Assembly: GCA_020056045.1 (NCBI GenBank)
Contig: JAGVIM010000192.1
Coordinates: forward strand, 1 to 23,029
Direction: 5' to 3'
Length of the DNA stretch: 23,029 bases
Source of the DNA: Nanobdellota archaeon
GTDB lineage: Archaea > Nanobdellota > Nanobdellia > Pacearchaeales > GW2011-AR1
In this document: in pieces, positions 7,131-13,654 of the stretch
Layout: each line of letters begins with the position of its first letter
Position numbering within the stretch: position 1 is the stretch's first letter
The notes under the pieces: generated by a model
Seen by the model: the letters and a program-made list of their open reading frames with translations, nothing else
The model's database searches: none
Told to the model about the DNA's origin: nothing
Program-made: the position numbers and the translations under genes

Positions 7131-9623
7131 ATGGTTAGTGATAAACAAGTCAAAAGACTTAGTAATACATTTGATAATATAAAGAGTAAACTTGATGATG
7201 TAAGTAAAAAGGTCAGTGACATGAGTTTAGAAGAAAAAGAATTTGAGTTAATAAATGAAGCATTGTTAGTAAAACCAATAAGCGAATTGAGTGATAACAT
7301 TATTGATGTAGAAACTCTTAGTAATATACTTCATAATTTCATTTTTATAGAAAAGTTTGATTTAAAAAGAATACTTCAATTAGAAATGATGAGTAGTATA
7401 GTTGATGAATCATTAGTTACTGATGTTATTATATCTCAAGAAACAAACTCTAATATAAAAAGTTGGTTACATTATACTGTTATTCCTTTTATATATTTAA
7501 ATAAGAAAAAATTAGACATAAATCAAAAAATTACTGGATATTCAGATGAGATAGCAAAAGAACGAATGTATGGAGATGTGTTGGAGCATAAACACAAGTC
7601 TAATGATTATTGGCATCCTACTACAAGAGTTCATGCTCCTAATTTATATCCTAAAAATGTTCTTCCGAAAGGACACGTGTTACAAAAATTTAAATCTGGT
7701 AAGGATCTTCCTCAAATTAATATTGTATTGAAAGGAGAAGACAAATCTACTAAGACAGATAAATCTTTTAAATATAAGTATATAAAATTAATAGAGAATA
7801 GTGTTGCAAATTTACATGTTGTAGAGAATATATTATATTTTGATTTAAATAAATTAGTGGAAAAATTATATCATTACATAATTAAACTTGGTTATTCATT
7901 AGATGAAGTATTGAATAAAAGTTTAATTGATGATATTATAAATAAGTGTGTTAAATATGAAGATATGCCATCTTCTGATTATTCTTTAGATTTAAAAAAT
8001 AATGTATATACATTGTTAGTCAAGAGGATTGTTCCTGATATATATGTTAATTTAAGTGATATTGAATCAAGTGATATAAAATCATCTACAGATAAAGAAG
8101 ATTCAAGAATGTTTGAAAAAACGTTTGGTGTATCTACATCTACGAAAGCGAAAGATGAAATAATAACTAAAGATGAAATAAAAAGTTGTATTTATCCATT
8201 TGATTTAAATTGGATGTCTAAAGAAGATTCTGATTATATAGATATAATTAGATTAATTGATATTTTGTATGATTTTGCCAATGACCATCAATATATTAAT
8301 TATAGTGATATTATGTATGTTTTTAATACTAAATATTTTGGTGGTTCTGAGAAATTGTTAAGTATGATTCCAGACGAATCAAAAAACAAAATTAAGAAGT
8401 GGCTTCAAAGAATTGTCATTCCGTGTATTAATAGTGTGATAGAGATAAATATAAAAGATAGAGCAAAAGATTTTCCACAGTTGAAAAAGTTAGATTATAC
8501 TATTGATATGAATAGTAAATTGTATAAAAGAATGGATAAAATAGTAAGAGATTTATATGATTCATTCTATGATGAAAAGTTACTGTGTTTATATTACACT
8601 TACTATGTTCTAAACTTAAAGGGAAATAGTGACTTTAACTTTGAATTTAGAGAGTTAGAAAATAAGTTGTATCGAGATTTCTATAATTATGGTATATTTG
8701 CAGTATTGGGTGAGATGGGACATTTTGTTGATATGTTTTATGTTAAAGTAAATAATACAATAAATTCTTTAGAGAATTTTATTACTTTTAGTCCTTTTGA
8801 TTCTAATAAGAGAGTTATGTTTAGAAAAGGAGCAGATGAATTTATATCAAATGTTTCAAAATGTGTTGGTGTTGATAAGAAATCTATATATAGAATATTG
8901 CAAATTTATGAAATAGGAAAAGGAGTGAGTCATAATATTGATAATTATAAAGAATCATCTATAATAAGAGATATTAAATTTTTATATTTAATAGAGAAAT
9001 ATTTTGGATATTTTACAAGACCAGATTTTATATTCAAACTTGCAAATAAAGTTTTTATTAAGAAGGGTGGATGTTGCTGGTCAAGCCGATATGGTGGTGA
9101 AAAATGGAAATCAATATCAAAAACTATGTTAGCTCGAAAAAATATGGTATCGAAGACAGTTTTTATTGATACTTGCTGGTCATTGCAACATAATACTGAA
9201 TTGTTTATAAATAAAATATTTAATGTAAAATTAGATATAGGGGTTATTAGAAGATATTTAACAGATATAAAAAATGGAAAATTTGATAGAGTTTATGAAT
9301 GTGCAATAAAACATAATACAAAATTAGACAGATTTGTTTATAAAAATCTTATATATCCAGGTTTTAAAGGTAAAAAAAGAAGAAAGCAATATGTAGATAT
9401 AAGGAATTTTTCATTAGAAAGTAAGATTGGGTTATACAAAGAGTTAGATAGTTCTTTGGATCATGAATTAAGCTTCGATAATGTGATTATTAATGAAGAT
9501 GAACAAGCAGAAATTATATTAGATGTATTCCAAACTATCTTTATAACAGATTTAAAATCTATTTCAGATTATTTGTTTACAAAAGTGAGGATTGAAGTAG
9601 AAAAAAGGAAAGAATATAAATAG
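7131..9623 (+). CDS. Large protein of unknown function, 830 aa, with internal repeats
   Basis: The ATG at 7131 follows AAAAGGATAATT. Residues 10-28 (LSNTFDNIKSKLDDVSKKV) carry the helix shared with other operon proteins. Three degenerate repeats, each with a helical stretch ending in a Trp/Leu-rich helix and an '(I/V)-(I/V)-P' signature, lie near residues 66-125 (IKSWLHYTVIPF), 230-310 (VYTLLVKRIVPDI) and 370-440 (IKKWLQRIVIPCI). The C-terminal third has WSSRYGGEKW (650-659) and DTCWSLQHN (680-688). The latter resembles an uncharacterised 'YGG..W ... D..DLQHN' signature I recall from phage and bacterial proteins. It is soluble, with no membrane segment. It is the largest gene of the accessory operon, so a virion-associated or host-directed role is plausible but unproven. 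Confidence 0.8.
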   Translation: MVSDKQVKRLSNTFDNIKSKLDDVSKKVSDMSLEEKEFELINEALLVKPISELSDNIIDVETLSNILHNFIFIEKFDLKRILQLEMMSSIVDESLVTDVIISQETNSNIKSWLHYTVIPFIYLNKKKLDINQKITGYSDEIAKERMYGDVLEHKHKSNDYWHPTTRVHAPNLYPKNVLPKGHVLQKFKSGKDLPQINIVLKGEDKSTKTDKSFKYKYIKLIENSVANLHVVENILYFDLNKLVEKLYHYIIKLGYSLDEVLNKSLIDDIINKCVKYEDMPSSDYSLDLKNNVYTLLVKRIVPDIYVNLSDIESSDIKSSTDKEDSRMFEKTFGVSTSTKAKDEIITKDEIKSCIYPFDLNWMSKEDSDYIDIIRLIDILYDFANDHQYINYSDIMYVFNTKYFGGSEKLLSMIPDESKNKIKKWLQRIVIPCINSVIEINIKDRAKDFPQLKKLDYTIDMNSKLYKRMDKIVRDLYDSFYDEKLLCLYYTYYVLNLKGNSDFNFEFRELENKLYRDFYNYGIFAVLGEMGHFVDMFYVKVNNTINSLENFITFSPFDSNKRVMFRKGADEFISNVSKCVGVDKKSIYRILQIYEIGKGVSHNIDNYKESSIIRDIKFLYLIEKYFGYFTRPDFIFKLANKVFIKKGGCCWSSRYGGEKWKSISKTMLARKNMVSKTVFIDTCWSLQHNTELFINKIFNVKLDIGVIRRYLTDIKNGKFDRVYECAIKHNTKLDRFVYKNLIYPGFKGKKRRKQYVDIRNFSLESKIGLYKELDSSLDHELSFDNVIINEDEQAEIILDVFQTIFITDLKSISDYLFTKVRIEVEKRKEYK

Positions 9624-9679
9624 AAGATATACCACAAGGATTATCAGTGTTATTTGGTTAAATAATAGGAATTAAATTT

Positions 9680-10273
9680 ATGGTAAAGAAAGAGATAAAC
9701 AAAAAAATAAGGGCATCTACAGAATTTGCTGAACAAAATAAAAAAGAATTAGAGGAAGAATATAAAGAATGGGATAAATGGAGATGTGGAGATTTTGAAT
9801 ATTTAGTTAAAAAGAAATGTGTTCACTTCGGTGAAGTTAATATATTTGGTCTTGCTCCAATATCATGTCATGATATTAATGTTGACAATATTAATAAGTT
9901 AATCAAGGAGAAAAATATAAAATCATGGCTTATATTAGATTTAGGTTGTTTGATTGGAATTGATATAGACAAACTTTCTAATATTAATATCTATTTTAAC
10001 CCAGTTCGAGATTTCTCTGTTCCATCATTTGAAGAAATGAATAATATTATCGAGTTTATATCCAAAAGTATGGATATAGATAAAGGAAATGTATTAGTTT
10101 CATGTATAGATGGTCATGGAAGGACAGGACTTGTGCTTGCAGTGTGGGCAGGAATAAATGGTATTGAGAATCCTGTTAAGTATATTAGAGAAATATATTG
10201 TGTTAATGCAGTTGAGACTATAACACAAGAAATGCTCGTAAATATTTATTTGAAGTATATAAAGAATCTATAA
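9680..10273 (+). CDS. PTP/dual-specificity-type protein phosphatase
   Basis: The signature loop of cysteine phosphatases is present: VLVSCIDGHGRTGLVLA gives C142-x5-R148-T-G, the nucleophile and phosphate-binding arginine. Upstream, NPVRDFSVPS supplies D111 as a likely general acid, at the spacing seen in dual-specificity phosphatases. Residues 1-40 form a charged helix outside the catalytic domain. Members of this class hydrolyse phospho-Tyr/Ser/Thr or RNA 5'-phosphates, so the substrate is open. ATG 9680 follows AGGAATTAAATTT. It lies between the 830-aa protein and the GNAT gene, in the same operon as the JAMM enzyme. Confidence 0.82.
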   Translation: MVKKEINKKIRASTEFAEQNKKELEEEYKEWDKWRCGDFEYLVKKKCVHFGEVNIFGLAPISCHDINVDNINKLIKEKNIKSWLILDLGCLIGIDIDKLSNINIYFNPVRDFSVPSFEEMNNIIEFISKSMDIDKGNVLVSCIDGHGRTGLVLAVWAGINGIENPVKYIREIYCVNAVETITQEMLVNIYLKYIKNL

Positions 10274-10303
10274 TTTAAGTTGTTGAGATGGTTGTGTAAT
10301 GTT

Positions 10304-10873
10304 ATGATTAGCAAAAAGTTATGGAAAAAAGTTATTGATAAGGAATTTAATAAACTTAAAGATAAAGTTAATATTATAAAGAAAAATTTAAAGTTGTCAT
10401 CAAAAAGTAATGTACTTGATGATTATGGACTCATAGAAAATTTTATTCCTTATAAAAAAGCACTCGGTGGAAGATTTGAATGGATACGTAAAGATGAATC
10501 AAAAATAGGTAAAACTGTAAATTATATATTAGAAGGTGAAAAGCTTCAATATATAATAAGGAATGTTGCTGGAAATGCTCACATGGAAATAACAGATAAA
10601 GGAATGAAATCTGTATTATCTGATGTGACTTATGCTGAAAAAGGAATAATGACTGCAGTTGTTGATGAATTTGAATTAGCACCAGATTTACAGGGAAAAG
10701 GATTAGGAACAAGATTATGGATAGAAAGATTAGAATCAAAAGCAAAAGAATATAAAGTAAAAATAATTATAATAACTCATGTTATGTCAACAGCAAGAAA
10801 TTTTTGGAAAAAAGTAGGACTTGTTCCTAAATTTGGTAATGAAATAGACAGAACATGGATAAAAAATATATGA
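10304..10873 (+). CDS. GNAT-family N-acetyltransferase
   Basis: The acetyl-CoA-binding motif A is present as LAPDLQGKGLGTRLW (Q130-G-x-G-x-G135 region), followed by a beta strand VKIIIITHV and the typical helix-plus-loop STARNFWKKVGLVPKFG of motif B. Residues 9-30 hold the shared N-terminal helix (VIDKEFNKLKDKVNIIKKNL). It would transfer an acetyl group to a protein or small-molecule amine; the substrate is unknown. I chose ATG 10304. A TTG at 10280 in the same frame would add MLRWLCNV and has no better ribosome site. Its last codons lie in a 28-bp sequence repeated at 11334. Confidence 0.8.
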   Translation: MISKKLWKKVIDKEFNKLKDKVNIIKKNLKLSSKSNVLDDYGLIENFIPYKKALGGRFEWIRKDESKIGKTVNYILEGEKLQYIIRNVAGNAHMEITDKGMKSVLSDVTYAEKGIMTAVVDEFELAPDLQGKGLGTRLWIERLESKAKEYKVKIIIITHVMSTARNFWKKVGLVPKFGNEIDRTWIKNI

Positions 10874-10963
10874 CTGAAGAAAGATGTTGATAATATTCTT
10901 GATAAAATAAAAGAAAAAGTTGATAATCTTAATATAGGAGTAGAAATAAAGAATAAAAGGTGA
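10855..10963 (+). pseudogene. 35-aa mini-gene broken by one base, overlapping the GNAT end
   Basis: An ATG at 10855 inside the end of the GNAT gene opens MDKKYMTEERC then TGA. Removing one A from GAAGAAAGATG (10877-10887) joins this to DVDNILDKIKEKVDNLNIG and a short tail ending in TGA at 10963. That tail contains the operon's shared K-(I/V)-D-N-(I/L) helix. The final TGA overlaps the GGTGA ribosome site of the next gene, as expected for a real stop. The joined product is my reconstruction. Confidence 0.4.
10858..10885 (+). repeat. 28-bp direct repeat, copy 1
   Basis: This 28-base run, beginning GATAAAAAATATATGACTGA and ending AGAAAGAT, is identical at 11334-11361. Copy 1 is preceded by ATG and copy 2 by ATA, both in the frame reading DKKYMTEER. 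A perfect 28-base match indicates duplication of a gene start rather than chance. Confidence 0.9.
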
Positions 10964-10968
10964 ATAAA

Positions 10969-11265
10969 ATGTTTGGAAAATCAAAAGAAAAATCAGAAGA
11001 ACAACACATAATAGATGAATGGAGAAAAGCTATTGAATATAAGGTTATTTGTGGTGGTGCAGAAGATGTAGAATTACGAATGAATAAACTTTATCCTTTA
11101 TATGAACTTGATGTATTTAAAGAAAATATAGATGTTACATCTCTATGTGTAGTAATGAAGAAGACAGGAATAATGGCTTGGAGAGCGTATTTCTATAAAT
11201 ACTTAAAGGGAGATAAAATCGGAATTGATGAAATAATAGAAAAAATAGTAGAAATAAATAAGTAA
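10969..11265 (+). CDS. Small protein, 98 aa
   Basis: The ATG at 10969 follows AAAAGGTGAATAAA. A GTG at 10960 in the same frame is part of the ribosome binding site and not a likely start. The protein has a charged start (FGKSKEKSEEQ), a helix around DEWRKAIEYKVICGG, a central ELRMNKLYPLYELDVF and a C-terminal helix pair. There are no membrane segments. I do not recognise it. It lies between the two copies of the 28-bp repeat, so it may have moved with or been bracketed by that duplication. Confidence 0.65.
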   Translation: MFGKSKEKSEEQHIIDEWRKAIEYKVICGGAEDVELRMNKLYPLYELDVFKENIDVTSLCVVMKKTGIMAWRAYFYKYLKGDKIGIDEIIEKIVEINK

Positions 11266-11330
11266 AATTAGATGTTAAAATAAAAGGAAAATAAAACAAA
11301 TAAATATTGGGAAAGTATGAGGGAATAAAT

Positions 11331-11498
11331 ATAGATAAAAAATATATGACTGAAGAAAGATATAAAAAAATGATGAAAACATATAATCTTGTATCGAAAT
11401 TAGTTAATAAATATGGAACAGAAGATGCTGCAAAAACATTGACTGAAAAAGGATTTGTTGTCACAGCTTCAGAATTAAAAGATTTTAAGAAAGAATAA
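11331..11498 (+). CDS. Small protein, 55 aa, apparent ATA start
   Basis: A GAGGG ribosome site at 11319-11323 is followed after 7 bases by ATA, then by the frame DKKYMTEERYKKMMKTYNLV and on to TAA at 11498. Copy 1 of the repeat has ATG at the same place. Alternative starts are the ATG at 11346 (MTEERYKK), which is too far from GAGGG at about 22 bases, or a TTG at 11307 with only a distant AGGAAAA. The C-terminal half (KYGTEDAAKTLTEKGF, then VTASELKDFKKE) is compact and helical. It is the last gene of the operon. Function is unknown. Confidence 0.5.
   Translation: MDKKYMTEERYKKMMKTYNLVSKLVNKYGTEDAAKTLTEKGFVVTASELKDFKKE
11334..11361 (+). repeat. 28-bp direct repeat, copy 2
   Basis: Identical to 10858-10885. 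It covers codons 2-10 of the 55-aa gene at 11331. Sequences diverge immediately on both sides: G versus A before and G versus A after. Confidence 0.9.
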
Positions 11499-11578
11499 AG
11501 AAACTAAAAAGCTTCAATAGGAAGTTGGAAACTTTAATTGATTATATAGATTAATAAAATGAATTATGAAGAATGATA

Positions 11579-11640
11579 ATTTTTTATTTCTAACTAATAT
11601 TCTCACTTCAAATAATACATTTTTCTTTTTTCGTGTGTTA
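11579..11640 (+). terminator. U-rich terminator region of the rightward operon
   Basis: After the last plus-strand gene the transcript would contain AATTTTTTATTTCTAAC and then ACATTTTTCTTTTTTCGTG, without a strong hairpin. Clusters of U-tracts are typical archaeal terminators. The leftward gene at 11682 converges on this spacer; no equally clear U-tract is seen for the leftward transcript. Confidence 0.5.
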
Positions 11641-11681
11641 TGATTTATTGTTTTTCAATGTTTACTTATACATTATTAATT

Positions 11682-12572
11682 TTAGTATGAATTAAGTGGG
11701 AGTTGATAGCTTTGTTCATTGATACTATTATTTCCAAGCAGACGAGCTTTTATTAGATTTACAGAATTTTCTGAAATATCTATCGTAATCCACTTTCTAC
11801 CTAATTTTTGTGATTCACATGCTGTAACACCCGAACCTCCGAAAAAATCTGCTACAATGTCTCCTGGATTTGAAGATGTTTTAATTATTCTTTCTAATAG
11901 TTGTCTTGGTTTCTCAGTTGGGTAATCGTGGCGATCCTCTAATTTGTTATGATTTAGATTTGGTATGTCTATCCACCAACTCTCTAATATTTTACCTGAA
12001 CGTTTGATATAATATCTATTTCCACTTTTGAGATAATATTTCTTTTGGGTTTTTTCGTCTGTTGATACTTCTGTTCCTTTTGCATATGGAATACTGACTT
12101 CACCATAGTTAAAGGTGTAATTTTTAGATTTCGAATATAATAAAATATCGTCATGCTTTTTTGCAAAACATTTCTTACTACTACCTCCACCTGTGTAACA
12201 CCACACTATGTTATTAATAAAGTTGTCATAACCAAAAATACTGTCCATTATAACTTTTACATAATGAACTGAATGCCAATCAAGGTGAATGTATATAGAA
12301 CCCGTTGATTTGAGAAGTCTTTTCATCTCAATAAGACGTATTTGAAGGAAGGATAGATAATCTGTTAATGTATTAAATATATCAGCGAAGCTTCGTTCAA
12401 TGTTATCTGCTTTTGATGTTGTTGTGTAGTTTCTTTGAGAGAAAAATGGAGGATCTGAGTATATTAAGTCAATAGAATTGTCTTCAAGAGACTTCATAAG
12501 TTCTAAGTTGTCTCCTAAGTATAAATAATTAGTTTTTAAATGATTAGGGAGCTTTATTTGTTGAATTGTCAT
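11682..12572 (-). CDS. DNA adenine methyltransferase, beta-class (N6-A/N4-C family)
   Basis: This 296-aa protein has the catalytic motif IV first, LIYSDPPFFSQ (D40-P-P-F43), and the S-adenosylmethionine site later, IVADFFGGSGVTA (about 238-251). This order defines beta-class N6-adenine or N4-cytosine methyltransferases; DPPF rather than SPPY favours adenine. A target-recognition region lies between them (about 100-230), including TEKPRQLLERII just before the SAM motif. ATG 12572 follows AAAGGAAATCGC. No restriction endonuclease is adjacent, so it is probably an orphan viral enzyme that protects viral DNA from host restriction or marks it for regulation. It is the last gene of the leftward module. 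Confidence 0.88.
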   Translation of the reverse strand: MTIQQIKLPNHLKTNYLYLGDNLELMKSLEDNSIDLIYSDPPFFSQRNYTTTSKADNIERSFADIFNTLTDYLSFLQIRLIEMKRLLKSTGSIYIHLDWHSVHYVKVIMDSIFGYDNFINNIVWCYTGGGSSKKCFAKKHDDILLYSKSKNYTFNYGEVSIPYAKGTEVSTDEKTQKKYYLKSGNRYYIKRSGKILESWWIDIPNLNHNKLEDRHDYPTEKPRQLLERIIKTSSNPGDIVADFFGGSGVTACESQKLGRKWITIDISENSVNLIKARLLGNNSINEQSYQLPLNSY

Positions 12573-12625
12573 GCGATTTCCTTTATTATGAATTATGAAA
12601 GTTATAATTTCTTTACGAATTCATG

Positions 12626-13654
12626 TTATTTGTATTCTTCCAATTTATGTTGCAATTTATCTACATTCATATCTTCAATCTGTTCATTAAGTTCTTTAAT
12701 CTGTTCCTCTGTATATTCCTCATCTTTTAATCTTTTAAGTTCCTGAGAAATAAATAATTTTGCTTGATAATTATCTGTTTCTAAGAACTTTAGACCAAGT
12801 TCTATCTGAGGTTTCTTTATAATAGAATAAGGAAGAATTTTAGTCAGAAAGAATCTTACGCTATCTTTTTTATTAGTACGCCATTCCCATTTTTGTCTAT
12901 GCTTTGGATTTTCAGATTTTTTTCTTGGATTTACATTTCCACCAAATGCTTCTTTGAATTTAATTAATATATATGGATATGTATTCTTTATTCGAATTCG
13001 TAAATTCATATAATTATTTTTTTTATATAAAAGAGCATTGATACATCCTTCTGAATCAAAAAATCCACATGCAGATGACCAGTTGAATGATTGTAATTCT
13101 ATTTTAGTTTGTTTTGTATTGTTTATTCTTTCTCGAACATCGTTTATATCTTTTTGTGTGTAAATATAATATTTTGGTTCTTTAAGTTTAATATACATCT
13201 CTTCACGAAACTTTCTATCTTCTGAAGATATTCTTTTTCCTTGTGTGCTTCCTACTTTTTCTAAGTGTTCTATGAATTTGAGTGCATCTAATATTTGTTT
13301 TCTCTTAACTGTCGAGTAAGGTAATATTGTTTCTAAGAAGAATTTTTGATTATATCTATCATTAAGTTTCTAATTCCATGCCTTTTTACGAGTTTCTGAT
13401 TCTCTACTATCTGGATATATTTCTCCTTTAAATACACCTTTTGTTCTTATCAAAACATCGAGATTTGTGTTAGTTATATATATTTCTAATAATAATGTAT
13501 CTTTATTTATTCCAACATATCCTCCACCATCGAAGAAGAGTGTGATGTATCCAATGACATCTCTATCTATCTCTTTTTTATTTTTAGATAAGAATAATGT
13601 TGATTCATTCTTATGAGCATCCACCATATCCACACACACATGTAAAATTTCCAC
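12626..13654 (-). pseudogene. LAGLIDADG homing endonuclease with in-frame TAG
   Basis: Two LAGLIDADG-type motifs lie in one frame: DVIGYITLFFDGGGYVGI in the first half and WSSACGFFDSEGCINAL in the second. Between them a TAG at 13372-13370 interrupts the frame, which otherwise reads on without a break (KAWN, stop, KLNDRYNQKFFLETILPYS). The second half has the parallel stretch WEWRTNKKDSVRFFLTKILPYS, in which Trp aligns with the stop. The gene starts within the end of nrdJ: ATG at 13654, or an in-frame ATG at 13627. Such enzymes cut DNA to spread introns, inteins or themselves, and ribonucleotide reductase genes are frequent hosts. A 190-aa second-half ORF from ATG 13198 (12626-13198) could still be made alone. 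Confidence 0.7.

Noticed and set aside
9620..9661. 13-codon frame with ATA start (EDIPQGLSVLFG) after the 830-aa gene
   Set aside because: It has AAGGAAAG at a plausible distance and would be another ATA start, but it is too short to separate from chance.
10280..10303. TTG start extending the GNAT protein
   Set aside because: The ATG at 10304 puts the shared N-terminal helix Phe at residue 15, as in the JAMM protein; the extension adds unrelated residues.
11307..11330. TTG start for the last plus-strand gene
   Set aside because: Its only ribosome-like site (AGGAAAA) is about 20 bases away, while GAGGG is correctly spaced for the ATA at 11331, which matches the ATG of the repeat copy.
3826..11498. 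A ubiquitin-like conjugation system around the JAMM genes
   Set aside because: No protein with a beta-grasp plus terminal Gly-Gly, and no E1 or E2 motif, is encoded in the window; the small neighbours end in Asp.
13370..13372. TAG as pyrrolysine in the LAGLIDADG gene and other small genes
   Set aside because: TAG also ends several apparently normal genes (4885, 6917, 9623), other broken genes use TGA or TAA, and the aligned residue in the second LAGLIDADG half is Trp. No pyl genes are in the window. It is not excluded but is not the simplest reading.
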